This document shows, in pieces, positions 1 through 12,300 of a stretch of DNA of 64,000 nt (positions are counted from its first letter, which is position 1; each line of letters opens with the position of its first letter). Source of the DNA: Sapria himalayana. Lineage: Eukaryota > Streptophyta > Magnoliopsida > Malpighiales > Rafflesiaceae. A model generated the notes under the pieces. The model ran no database searches, had not been told where the DNA came from, and worked only from the letters and a program-made list of their open reading frames with translations. A program made the position numbers and the translations under genes. Location: NCBI GenBank assembly GCA_029783825.1, contig JAREIK010000343.1, positions 310,001 through 374,000 on the forward strand, given 5' to 3'.

Positions 1-479
1 TATCAGTAATGCATAAAAAGTAATTAAATAAATAATATATTTTTTATAATTATGTCGCTGGTATTATTAATATTTTTTATATCCATATCTCTTGAATCAG
101 CATCTATTATCATCTCTTGTATCTTATTCTGAATGTCCAACCTTGAATTTTCTCAATCCTACACATATGCAATTATCTCTATAATATCTAATAATTGTAT
201 TAATCTCTTATATAAAATAATATAAACTACCACAAAAAAAATAAATTTCAATACAATACTAGAAATCAGAGTGGTCAATAGATTGCATGTCAAATTAGAT
301 AACAAATTATAGGTGAATTATTATGATTTTCACTATAGTAAAATATTTAAATTTTTATTATTTTCATATAATATAATAAATGTGTCAAACTAAATAATTC
401 ACTCTGATTTGATAGAAAACTCTATCATTTATTTCTGGCTAACTAAATGGAGAAATTATCTCCAAATATAGTGTCAAAC
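1..479. repeat. R1 dispersed AT-rich repeat, copy A, left part
   Basis: This AT-rich stretch aligns by eye with 34800-35260 and 37560-37980. Shared landmarks, in the same order, are a block ending in TCTATAATAT, a 'GGTGAATT-AT-ATGATTTT' block and a 'GAGAAATTATCTCCAAATAT' block. Copy A continues at 833 after a MITE insertion. I do not recognise the family, and no open frame survives on either strand. Confidence 0.5.
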
Positions 480-832
480 TAGATGTGTCAAACAGGCCGA
501 GCCGGGCCAGCACAGGCATGCTACTATGCCGTGCAGTGCCCCGACCCAACATGTCGTGCTGGCACGACGGCACGGCACATGACCACACACTGAACGTGGT
601 TAATACGAGCCGAAGCCTAATAAGTAAGGCTCGCCGAGCCCCAAAAGGGGAAAGACGCACGACGGCGCAGAGTAGCACCGCTGAAACCCTAATTTTTTTA
701 AAAATTAGAATTTTGCTTGACCCGAACCAAGCCCAACCCTGTAGTTTTCGGCCGTGGATTCGTGGTGGGCCAGCACGGTAGCCATGTTGGGTGGCCTAAA
801 ACCGAGCTGGGCTAGCCCGTTTGACACCTCTA
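480..832. mobile_element. hAT-like MITE, copy 1
   Basis: A GC-rich island in AT-rich DNA, bounded by inverted ends: AGATGTGTCAAACAGGCC on the left and GGGCTAGCCCGTTTGACACCTCTA on the right (given in pieces below 20 bases when aligned: GTGTCAAAC against GTTTGACAC). The 8-bp flanks GTCAAACT and GTCTAAGC match at 5 of 8 positions, so the target duplication is decayed. Comparison with other R1 copies shows R1 sequence continuing across the insertion. The short open frames inside are by-products of GC content, not genes. Confidence 0.75.
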
Positions 833-2345
833 GTCTAAGCTCATACTTAGGATCTGGTTATAATTATCATATCTAATATTGTAATATATAAATAAATTAA
901 TTATTTTTTTTGTAAATAAATTCTTCATGTAGTATATCTAATTCATACACATTGATATATATGTTAAAATATTTTTTATCTTTTTTACCTTGACCCTTTG
1001 TCATAGGATTCATAGAAGCAGCCAAACAATCTAGAGTTAGAATAAAAATTAAAATTTCTAAATATTTTATTTGAAACTCAATAATTATAACATTAAATAC
1101 AAGAGAGACATCTATATTAGCCAAATATATTACTAATTATATATATGCACTTAAATGTAATGCATATAATGTTTGTATATACAGATGAACATATGATTGT
1201 CGCATCATAAAAATTTTTAAAAAAAATCATTAAAAAAAACTTTGTATCCTAATTTAAATCATTAATAAGAAATTCGTCGCTATTACTATAGACACAGTAA
1301 GATATCATGTGTTTGAAGAATAATATATGACTCAAATATAAGATATGTGTAATTCTAATGGTGTCTCATTTTCATTTAAATTTTTTTCTATTTTAAGCCC
1401 ATTGACAAAGAGAGACTGCTAAACTCATGTTGCCTGCTAGTAATCCTAAGATATTTTAGTGAATATTTTATTTTTTTAATGTAGGAGAAATAATTTTCAT
1501 TCATGCATGTACTATCAGGTTAATTACTTAATACTTGTACCTAACGCAAAATATTTCACTTAACAAATCATCTCTAATAATCCTAATAAACATATTAATA
1601 ATTATTTATTAATATGTTAAACACTCATATTCCATAAATAATTATTTATTTTGAATTTCATATTCTATAAAATCTATGTTATACACATATATGACAAGAT
1701 CATCATGAGAATAAAAAATCTTAAAAAACCTAAAACTTTTTCATTACAATTTCATTTTAAGTCTACATAGTGAGCGATGAATCAAATAAATAATATATAA
1801 TCATGACTAATCTATATATCAAACATCATGAATATTATTTTACTAAATTTTTTAAATTCATTAATTATTAATTATTTTTGAAACTTATAATATGTTATTT
1901 CTATTTGTAGATAAAAAAATCCTATGATAAACAGAATGAAAGCAAGTATGCATAATACTAACTGCTCTAATATTTTCTAAAAATTTAATTGAAAGACTCA
2001 TGATCGTAATCAAATTGATGATATTTTTTCTCCCAAAATCATTATGGTATATAAAGAAAATAAATTAAGCTAAACTAGATATAACTTGAAAGACTTGACC
2101 GATAAGTTAGGTTTACCTCGAATCTAATGCATTATATTTTTTGTACATTGATCAGCATATCTCTTTAGGTAACTAGTCACAAACAAACTCTTACATGTAT
2201 ATATCTTTTGACAATATATACATTGTGCTGATTTTTCTATCACACTGATAAAATTTTTATTTTTTTATTATTTTAAATTGTATCCATACTACTAATATTC
2301 TCTTAATTTTTTATTTTTTAAGTGATAAATAATTTTTTATTTTTT
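833..2345. repeat. R1 dispersed repeat, copy A, right part
   Basis: This resumes the R1 alignment. Blocks near 1120-1220, 1250-1430, 1690-1830 and 1900-2010 have counterparts near 35510-35610, 35640-35820, 36085-36230 and 36290-36420, and in the 38.2-39.1 kb copy. One marker is 'ATCCTATGATAA' followed by 'GAAAGACTCAT'. The unit has no identifiable protein. Weakly conserved reading on the minus strand (see 36273-36497) hints at a decayed transposon, but I cannot name it. Confidence 0.5.
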
Positions 2346-3960
2346 ATTTATATATTATTTATTATAATATATAAATAAGTTAGTTAATTTTTTGTTAATT
2401 AATCCTTTCAGATTTGTATACCTAATTTATGCATGTAAATATATATATATATATTAAATTATGTTCTACCCCTCCACCTTAATCCTAAGGTCTATAGATA
2501 ATCAAATAATAAATAATTAAAATAAAAGACTAATATTGTAAATACTTAATTTATCTTAATAGTCATGATTTCATATATTTCAAATACTTAATAAAAGACT
2601 AATATATATATATATATGCGACTGTAAATGTCTACTCCATTATTAAAAACTTTTATTATCTACTAGGCATCATAAAGTATTTTAATAAATTTTTTATTTT
2701 TTCTAATACAAGAAAAATAATTTTCATTATCACGTATAGTATCAAATTAATTACATGAAAAATAATTTTCATTCTCACGTATATCTTTAGGTAACGAGTC
2801 AAGATGTGCTGGGCCAAAGATTTTTGGTTCATGTGAAGTGCCAGGCATGGCACAGGTGCTTGCACGTGAGCACAGCACGCTAGCCCATGCACCGAGTGAT
2901 GCCAAATGGGGGGACGATGTGCCGACACCTGACTGGCAAGGCTCAGCACACCCAAACCAAGCCAAACCAGACCAAACCCGATTAGATTTTGGGCCTGAAG
3001 CTCGAGCGGGACCTGCCCTCCAAAAAAGTATGTCGTGCCAAGCACAGCACGGCACTGTAGCATTCAGTGCATGACATGGTATACCAACACAATTAGGCCT
3101 GAAAAATTGGGTCGGCCCAGCCTGGTCCATTCGACACATCTACAAACGTACTAATAACTATTTCATTATGAGAAGTATTATCAAAAATAATACTAAATAT
3201 TTTATTTTGATTCATAAAAATCTATATCATAGCAGGCGGTAATGCAAGGAAATGATAAATCATCATAACTAGTTTATATATCAGACATCACAAACACAAC
3301 ACAATTAAATTTCCTAAATTCCTTAATTATTAATAATTATTCTAACTTATAATAATTTATTTTATTATTTCTACTTATAGACCTTGAAATCCTATGATAA
3401 GCATGCTGGAAGCATGTCTATATAATATTGACTACCATATGATTTTCTAAATATTTAATCGAAGACTCATAATCGTAATCAGTTTGATCGTGTTCTCTCT
3501 CAAAAGTATTGCAATATATAAACATGATCAATGAAACTAAACTATATTTAACCTGAAAGACCTCGACACTAAGTTGAATTTATTACGGATCTAATATATC
3601 ATATTTTTTAATATATTGATCGATATGCTTCTTTAGATGACATGTTTCACACACACTCATACATGTATATATATATTTTGACAATAAATACATTAAGCCA
3701 ATTCTTCTTCAATACCCCAAGAGTTTTTATTTTTTTTATTATTTTAATTATCTCTATATTACGGATGTTCATTTAATTTTTTATTTTTTAGGTAGCAAAT
3801 GAGTTATAGTTGAGACTAATGGAGAAAATATAATTTCAGCCTCAAAAATTTTGATAAGGCTATCATTATCAACATCTATGTCAATTTCATATTTATTATT
3901 GTTAGATTCACAATGTGACATTTTTAAAAAATATTTATATTTATTAAATAAATTATGAAA
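2346..3960. repeat. R1 dispersed repeat, copy A' (partial duplication)
   Basis: A second, shorter R1 copy lies directly behind copy A, in the same orientation. The block at 2690-2760 (TAATACAAGAAAAATAATTT) resembles 1465-1530 and 38540-38590. The block at 3370-3500 resembles 1905-2020. The terminal part near 3660-3790 resembles 2195-2330 and 36600-36720. A hAT-like MITE interrupts it at about 2788-3142. Confidence 0.45.
2788..3142. mobile_element. hAT-like MITE, copy 2
   Basis: A GC-rich block ending in CATTCGACACATCTA, the family's right end with substitutions. The left end is poor (GAGTCAAGATGTGCTGGGCC). The interior shares the 'GCCCAGC' and 'CACGGCAC' wording of the other copies. No clear target duplication remains. 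The three overlapping open frames here are not credible genes. Confidence 0.6.
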
Positions 3961-4404
3961 CTAAAAAAATTTAAAACTAACTACATAAAAAAAACCAAAA
4001 AAATATATACTATAACTACTTTGTTGTAAAATCTATATCACTTCAAAGATTTAAACTCAATGTAAGTTGCACAGCTACACTACCACATATGATGTATGGG
4101 TAAGCATAACCCATAAACCATAAAATATATAATTAAACATAAAAATAATGAACAAAAAAGAACACGATATTAAAAAAGAAGAAGAGAGAGTGTGAGATAG
4201 AAAGGAAAAATAAAATAAAATAAAAATTTTAAATTTCCTAATCTCTATTTACAGAGATATGAAAATAATTAAAAAAAGAAATTATTTTATCTTTAAAATT
4301 TTTTAAATTTTATTCTAACAAAATCACAACAGCCATCAAATTCTAGTCACTAACCATCAATTTTAATCCAACGACTCCGATTTTAAATAAAATTTATCCT
4401 ATAA
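3961..4404. other. AT-rich DNA, nothing recognised
   Basis: Runs of A and T with scattered short homopolymers. No open frame, inverted terminal repeat or similarity to other parts of the window was seen. Confidence 0.4.
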
Positions 4405-4803
4405 AAAATTCAATGCACAAGGTGGGGCAGGTCATGCAGCGTCACAAAAGCCAATAGTAATTGGCCACATGTGTGGAACCCAGCTTACATGGCTAGTTTT
4501 TTCTAAAAAAACCTACCTAATCGAGCAGTCAGCCGACGAGGCATGACACTCATGATTTGAGACCCACCTAGTCCTAGGTCACCAAGCAGGTGGATAGCAC
4601 CATCGAGCCAAGCATGCGTGTCATGCCTAGCCCAGCACAAAGCATGGCTCGCACAAGCCCCAGAATGGCACAAGGCATGCCTTGGGCTGGCATGATCCAG
4701 GACCAACCATGATATTGGATCATATCATGTCGGGCATGGCATGACCGAACCACACTGTGCCGTGGTCCATGCCAAAGTAGTCCGACCCAATTAACACCTC
4801 TAC
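4405..4803. mobile_element. hAT-like MITE, copy 3 (left end unclear)
   Basis: The right end AATTAACACCTCTA matches the family terminus TTTGACACCTCTA with two changes. The interior is rich in GGCATGGCATGAC-type words typical of this family. The left boundary could not be fixed, so this may be a truncated copy. Confidence 0.5.
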
Positions 4804-4889
4804 TCGGAGTCTCACACATATTTTTGGGATAGAGATGATCTATTCCATAAAAAATAATATATTGTCATCAAAAAATATAAAATAAATAT

Positions 4890-5110
4890 ACTCACATAGA
4901 TTAATTTATTGAATTGTGCTTTAGGGGACACCTTGATTGACAGAGAAAATAATTTCTTGTTCGATTTGACTCCAATTAATATTTATACATTCAAGAAAAT
5001 TATTGAAAATACCAACTATCTAATCATTATTAGACCAAATATAATATACACAATCAGTATTGTTAATAATTTTTATATTTTTCTCAGTAAATCATCCCAA
5101 TGACAATTCT
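4890..5110 (+). pseudogene. Ty1/copia pol fragment (reverse transcriptase/RNase H junction)
   Basis: The plus-strand reading contains IRPNIIYTISIVNNF. This resembles the 'TRPDI-Y-VS-VS-F' block that follows reverse transcriptase in copia polyproteins. An upstream segment (LIDRENNF...TFKKIIENTNYL) fits the preceding 'Y..L.G.L.YL' region. Stop codons end the similarity near 5103, and no LTR is visible nearby. The assignment rests on this short motif only. Confidence 0.4.
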
Positions 5111-5332
5111 TCACAAATCCGAGATACGCAAAGAAGTCTTCAGGACAAATAATCTCTTTCAGCAAATGCATACACTTACTGTGAATCAGGTGTTCAGATT
5201 CAAATTGAATATCAACTTGCACAAAGAAGATATCTACTACACAATTTTAAATTTTTCTCTGAGATAATATTATTTTACACAAGAAAATATATGAACAATT
5301 ATATCAAGATGCATTGCATAAGCATTGATGTT

Positions 5333-5922
5333 CTATGTTGCACGGATACGCCTAGGAACTGCCGTGTCGCCGTTTCCGACCCGTGTCCGATACGCCACGT
5401 GGCGTATCGGATACGCGTCAGAGACATATTCGACGCGTTTTAACGATTCTAACGCGTCAGGAATACACTATATATTAACTATTCATCCTACATCTCCAAC
5501 AAATTGAGGAGCACACCGCCGACAGTGAGTTGCCAACAAGCCGATTACGAGAAATAGTTGTCAATTGTCATTGCGTCAAACGGGGAGGGAAGGAGCACAT
5601 CGCCGAGGCGCCGACAATACCTAAGGTAACCTAATTTTATAAAGGGAATGAGAGGTTTTGGAATCTGTATCGGGAGGGGGGAGAGTTCGAAAATCGAAAC
5701 TGTAAAGGGAGGGTGGTGGGGGGTGTTAGAGGGTTTAAATTTTTTTTACATTATTTTAAAATACAGAATTTTAAATTATTTTAAGATACCTAATATTTAT
5801 AATTAATAATTTTTATTTTTTTTATCATGACGTATCCTAGTCGTATCCGTATCCTAGTTTTTTAGAATTTGTCGTGTCCCCGTATCGTGTCGTATCTCCG
5901 TGTCCGTATCTGTGCAACATAG
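5333..5922. mobile_element. TIR element with 'GCACGGATACG' ends, copy 1
   Basis: Inverted termini CTATGTTGCACGGATACG and CGTATCTGTGCAACATAG are flanked by an 8-bp direct repeat TTGATGTT (5325-5332 and 5923-5930). The ends are rich in CGTGTC and CGTATC words and surround an AT-rich core (about 5740-5830). Two related copies lie at 6776-7337 and 10518-11266. It is short and has no transposase, so it is non-autonomous. The 8-9 bp duplication fits a MULE-like or hAT-like origin. It lies in PhoD intron 5. Confidence 0.65.
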
Positions 5923-5928
5923 TTGATG

Positions 5929-5953
5929 TTTTTTTTTTTTTTTTTTTTTTTTT
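5929..5953. repeat. Poly-T tract, 25 bases
   Basis: An uninterrupted T run begins within the right-hand target duplication of the TIR element at 5333-5922. It may be slippage at the duplication, or an A-tail of something inserted on the opposite strand. Confidence 0.8.
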
Positions 5954-6195
5954 GGGTGACCAAATTTCAACAAAATCAGCAGAACTTTACCTGCCCAAGC
6001 CCAAATTTCTACACTTTTTTATATTACAGATGGCTGGCAGGAGGGCAAGAATTGCTAGCAGTAAATCATATTATAAGATGCTTGGGAGTACCTACATAAC
6101 TATAAATTTCTATGGGCCTCAGATTATATTTTTTGCTCAGGGTGTGTTAGAAATGAAAAATTATGAGAAAGCGAACTAGAGGGAAACCATGATAC

Positions 6196-6336
6196 CTGAA
6201 CAGAAGAACCAATTATGGTGATGGCTGATTTTGGCCCAAACAACTCTTCTTTTAGCCATGCCCACTGAGAACTCCCCAGGATACTTCCATCGCTGTGCAG
6301 AGGATCTCTATGGAATCTTGTGTCCAAGAGAATAAC
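6196..6336 (-). CDS. PhoD-like gene, exon 5
   Basis: This 141-bp, phase-0 exon encodes 47 residues from VILLDTRFHR to AITIIGSSVQ. The acceptor is TTTGTAG before GTTATT and the donor is CAG followed by GTATCA at 6195-6190. It carries the DTR motif and the segment LGSSQWAWLKEELFGPKSA that follows it in plant PhoD-like proteins. The exon lies between two copies of the 'GCACGGATACG' TIR element. Confidence 0.92.
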
Positions 6337-9300
6337 CTACAAAAATTACACTTTACCATAATCATCACTCTATGCGAAGTTTCACACTCGATGTGGATGC
6401 TCTCTCTTAATTATATTTGGCACGAGAAAATTGAGATCGTGACAATTAAAATGACACCCATGACTCACCTGTAGATGAGAGTGTCAAATTTAAAAGGTAA
6501 AGATGTATAGTTTGGGTACATCACATCAGTCTACCTTTATGTGTCTGCCAACGGGTCCAAACATATACGAAGCATAAACACCTTTTTGCTCGCGCCTACA
6601 TTGCAATAATTGCTTTATTATATCACCAAAAAAATAACAATCACAAAAGAAAAACGCAGCCATATCCAATAAGAACAAGGATTTTGCTTCAAAATTGTAG
6701 CTGCTTAATTAAATCTTCGTGACAAAATCAGCAAGAAAGTCTCAAGCACCCATGTAGGGCGTAGTAATAAGATCATAAAAAGCACGGACACGGGGATACG
6801 ACACGGCAAGATACGGGAACACGATAAATTCTAAAAAACTAGGATACGGATAGGATACGGCATGATAAAAAAAATAAACTTAAAAATAAAAATTATTTTC
6901 TTTGTAAATATTATGTATTTTATAAAATAAATTAAAATATTTTAGATTATAAAATAAATATATATATTTTTATTTTATTTTATAAGATAAAAATATTTTA
7001 TTTTATAAGATAAAAATATTTTATTTTATTCTAGCACCCAGACTACCCTCAACCCGCGCCCACACTCTGCCTCCCCCCCGTCAATTCGCCCCCTGCCTCA
7101 ATTCACGCCCGCCGCCCCTCCCTTCAATTCGTGCCGGACCCCTGCCTACCCCCCCCCCCTCAATTCGTGCCCCCGCCGCCTGTGTCGAGTGGCCAACGTC
7201 GCCGCATGGGCGACGTTGGCCACTGGACGTCCGATAAGCCATGTGGCGTAACGGACACGAATCTGTCGCGTGTTCGTACCGTGTCGCCGTGTCCACGTGG
7301 ACACGCCAGTCCAGTGGCATATCCGTGCAACACAGATAAAATCTTCCAAAATCTTCTAAATGGATGAGACACAGTGTATCGTACTTATTAACTACCACAA
7401 AAAACAGAGATTAGCATGAAAATAAAAAAAACTCAATTTTTTAAGGATCTAATTCTAAAAAACTCACAAGTAACTATTGTTATAGTGAAGTATTCTACCT
7501 CTACCCACGATTCAGACAAAATTATTTCAATCTTACCTTTCTAGGAGATAAGTGTGTATCAAAAAATTACAATAATTTATGAGTAAAAATTAAATTTCTA
7601 TCAATTTTGACGGATAAATTAATACTTTAATTTTACGGATATATCAGAAATATACTAATATATATTTTCACACAAGTATAAATAAAGGATAAAAAATATA
7701 AATTTTGACGGATGAGTCGATATTTAGAATTTATGATTATTTTAAAATTTATATCGGAGAATATATCAGAAATTATAATCACTACAAATGATAGATCTTG
7801 CTTTTCTATCAGTTCAACTAGGCTGACTAACCATCAAACTAAAATATTTCATATATTTAAAATAAATATATTAAAATGAATCTGTGTAGAAAAATAATGA
7901 AAATGATAAAATATATAAAAAAATACAAATAGTATCTAGCATGAAAAATTTCAAATAATTAATAATTCTTATATTTATCTTATACTTAGCAGAATCAACA
8001 TAAGCACACAAGTTTGAAGAAAAAAGAATAACGGGATCAGTTAAAATATCTACAAGAGCATAACTCAACAATTCAGACTTTGAAAAATATCCAATGTGTA
8101 CTTCTACTACGATAAAACTATTTCTCTACTTGAATATTCTACCCTAGAGTAAGAACATAAAATTCAATATGCTCAATATCAAATAAAATTTTTCTCAAAA
8201 TCTCTGAAGAATGCAAACAATAATTAATGAAAAAGAAAGCAAAGTCAAAATTGGATTACATATGAAGAACTTATAGAAAAAATTTTAATTGAGCAATCAT
8301 GGATAAAAAGGGCAAGTAAATAAAAAAAAATCAAATTCAATATTATCATAACATAAAATTCTTTATAATTTGTTATTAGTTATTATAATATTAAATAAAT
8401 AAAAAATAATAATAATAATAATATTAGTTATAATATGATAGTTAACTCTTAAATAGATCGCATATAAGTATGAAGTTCAAAGACAACAAAGCCAATAGTT
8501 AATATGAAACCCGTGGATGGATCCGGTTGTCAGCATGTTCCCCCTCAATAATTTGTATTTAGAGGCGCCAAATACGTTGTGCGGCTCGACCCAGCCCATA
8601 GCACAGCCCAAAAAAACCAGGTCAATAAACTATGTGGGTCATGACCTGACATGTCAGTCCATCCAAGCAGAATTTGGCTCTAGTCACTTGGAGGACGAAT
8701 CATGCCCCAGCATACCTTAGGGAAGGGTGAATCAAGATGACTCGTAAGATTATTGCACCATTTTAAAAAAAGTTAAGTTGCATCAGACAAAATTGGCGAT
8801 TGCACTCGTCGAACATGATCAAGGCCTTTTTTTTTTTTTTTCAAAAAAACATTAGCTAGTAGCATGAGCCTTGGCTAGCCATTAGCCTCAGCCAAAGCAA
8901 GCCTAGCACGAACCCATGCTAGCCAATACCAAACACATGCTAGTATAGTCTGAACCGAACCCATATTAGCCAAGTTTGAATCCATTTTATCATGGATTCA
9001 CCACGAGTCATGCCAAACTACCTATCTTTCTAGACATGTCTACTCGGCATGGTGGCCCAGCACAACCTGCATGGAACCGCTAATCTAGTTTTCTTGAGCT
9101 CCTCAATGAAATCATTAGCTAGTAGCATGAGCCTTGGCTAGCCATTAGCCTCAGCCAAAGCAAGCCTAGCACGAACTCATGCTAGCCAATACCAGACACA
9201 TGCTAGTATAGTCTGAACCGAACCCATATTAGCCAAGTTTGAATCCATTTTATCATGGATTCACCACGAGTCGTGCCAAACTACCTATTTTTCTAGACAT

Positions 9301-12300
9301 GTCTACTCAATATGGTGGCCCGGCACAACCTGCATGGAACCGCTAATCTAGTGTTCTTGAGCTCTTCAATGAAATCATTAGCTAGTAGCATGAGCCTTGG
9401 CTAGCCATTAGCCTCAGCCAAAGCAAGCCTAGCACGAACTCATGCTAGCCAATACCAGACACATGCTAGTATAGTCTGAACCGAACCCATATTAGCCAAG
9501 TTTGAATCCATTTTATCATGGATTCACCACGAGTCATGCCAAACTACCTATCTTTCTAGACATGTCTACTCGGCATGGTGGCCCAGCACAACCTGCATGG
9601 AACCGCTAATCTAGTTTTCTTGAGCTCCTCAATAAAATCATTAGCTAGTAGCATGAGCCTTGGCTAGCCATTAGCCTCAGCCAAAGCAAGCCTAGCACGA
9701 ACTCATGCTAGCCAATACCAGACACATGCTAGTATAGTCTGAACCGAACCCATATTAGCCAAGTTTGAATCCATTTTATCATGGATTCACCACGAGTCGT
9801 GCCAAACTACCTATTTTTCTAGACATGTCTACTCAATATGGTGGCCCGGCACAACCTGCATGGAACCTCTAATCTAGTGCTCTTGAGCTCCTCGATGAAA
9901 ACAAACTCATGTTGTGTGTGCTCTAATATGATGCTCTCCTGCCACTACCTCTATGATGCCTAGTGCTTCATCAGCTATCAGTACATGTTAAATGAGGCAT
10001 CTCTTTTTTAGGTCATTCGTCTATCTCGCACATACTAGATTGACCGAAAATATCTCGTCTGCTAGAAACTCCAGCTCATCTAAGACCTATCTACGGAATG
10101 CTAACAACTATGTAGTAGCGACTATCGAGTAGAGATATAGAATGCCAAAAAATTGCACTGTTTATCTTACTCTTGTAAAAATAGAAATTGTATTATGAAA
10201 AAAAGGGAGAAATTTTTGTTCTTTTCTTTTTTTTTTCCTACTTATATATTTATTTATTTTTTTTGTTTTCTTCTTTCTTTTGCATTTTTCATCACTTCTA
10301 TATGTTTACTTTTTTAAATTTTATGCTTCTGGTGAGAACACCAACTTTTAGGTAGCCCCAATTAATTTGCTACATAAATAAGATCTTTTGTATAAGATGT
10401 TAGTAAAATATTGTATTAAAATTAATTATCTTCAAGTTATCCTTTTATTTATAATCTCAACATGATATCAGAGGAGGTCTTCTAAGCTCAAGATCTTCTC
10501 CTTCTTATGACCGACACCAAGGAAGCACGGACACGGCTCCCTGCAGCCGTGTCCACGTGTCCGACACTAGGACACGTGGAGACGGCACGGATACGGCACG
10601 GATACATGTCCGATACGCTACGTGGCGTATCATTGCACAATCCGTATTCGATACGCCACGTGGCGTACCGGATGGTTGCGTCGGCAGCCGTATCCACGTC
10701 TATAATGTCTGACGTCCGACGACGTCGGTGGCCAAGGTTGGCCACTGGCAGGGGGCGGGCACGATTTGAGGGAGTGGCAGGAGCAGGCGCGATTTGAGGA
10801 GAGAGGAATGAGCGGCACGATTTGAGGGAAGAGGAAGGGGCGGTGCGATTTGAGGGGAGAGACAAGGGCGGCGCAATTTGAGAAAAAGAAGGCAGGGGCG
10901 GGCGGGCGTACTTGAGGGTAGAGGCAGGGGCATAAAATAAAATATTTTTATAAAATAAAATAAAAAATATATATTTTTATATAATATAATTATAAAATAT
11001 TATTTTATAAAATAAAATAAAATATTTTTATTTTATAAAATAAATAATATATATTTATTATATATAATAAAATATTTTAACTAAATTTAATTTAATAAAT
11101 ATTATAAAATACCTAATATTTATAATTAATAATTTTTATTTTTATTTTTATTTTTATTTTTTTATTATGATGTATCCTAGCCGTATTCGTATCCTAGTTT
11201 TTTAGAATTTATCGTGTCCCCGTATCCTGCCGTGTCGTATCTCCGTGACCGTGTCCGTGCTTCTTAGACCGACACTTCTCCGAGACCAAATATGGCATGC
11301 CCTTTCAAAGAACTTCATTGTGAGCAAGGATTAAAATATCGGTTTGTACTGATATATCGTTACTTGGATTTTACGGATATATCGAAGATATATCGGTGTG
11401 TATTTGTATATGAGCACCAATCAATGATAAATATATCAGTCTTAATGGATATATCGATACTTAGAATTTATGGATATATCAAAAAAATTTCATCGTCCTA
11501 GGTTATTTTTCATCATTCTAGGTTATCCAAGCCCAGTCTTGTGGTTTCCATCATTCTAGGTTATTTATCATGCCTTGTTACCCATCACAAACTGAATATT
11601 AAACATGGGAAAATATAGTGTTGAGGGGTGGTGCTAACCGAGAGCTGTCTTCAGGCTCATCTAAAAAATCAAGGAAGAGTTTTTGGTTGATGACTTTGCC
11701 GCCAAACTCTTTTCCTGCATCATTTAATCCATAATCATGATCATCCCATGTGCCGATTATCTGCAGCACTCGCCCAAGTTCAAAACGAGATGTTTGAAAA
11801 TAGAAATCACTTCAGAAGCAACTGATAAAGATAATGTACATAATCTAATGGTCTCGGAGTAAGGTCTGAAAAGAAGAACCTTTGCAAATTTCTGAAGACG
11901 AGAATAACCAGGACTGGTCTTGGCCTTCTGGTAATGAGACGCCATTTCCTGTTCAGAAGAGGCAGAAAACCTCGGAACGTTCTTCCAAGGCCCAACGGTT
12001 CGTTCGCGACCAAATAATGCAGCAGGGCGTCGAACATCACCATAAATGGAGTCTCCCAGCCAGATAAAAATTTGGGGATCAAAGTTAACTATAGCATTCC
12101 AAATTGGCTGCATCAAAAAAAATAAAAAAAAAAGGTTTATGTTACTCGTAAATATATTTCATTTTTGTTTTTTGTAATTAACTTGTTGAACATAGTTGTG
12201 GTAGTCTTATATGATGACCAGTTGATTTAGGATAACCCACATATTGGATACTCTCATCAATACTAAAATAAAATAAAAAAAAATAAAGTATCAAACTATA

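Noticed and set aside
485..781. 98-codon plus-strand open frame
   Set aside because: It lies wholly inside a GC-rich hAT-like MITE. Similar spurious frames occur on both strands in the other copies, with no shared protein.
2656..3139. Overlapping 130-135-codon minus-strand frames
   Set aside because: Again inside a MITE and continuing into AT-rich DNA. Two overlapping frames of equal length and Ala/His/Cys-rich text indicate composition, not a gene.
7081..7398. Several overlapping open frames on both strands
   Set aside because: They fall in the GC-rich end of a TIR element; CACGG and CCGCC words open all frames.
8850..9901. CRISPR-like array
   Set aside because: The repeated unit is 263 bp with no short repeat/spacer alternation, and the setting is an intron of a plant gene.
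10488..10933. Arg/Ser/Pro-rich frames up to 125 codons
   Set aside because: Located in the GC-rich end of the TIR element at 10518-11266, without conserved motifs.
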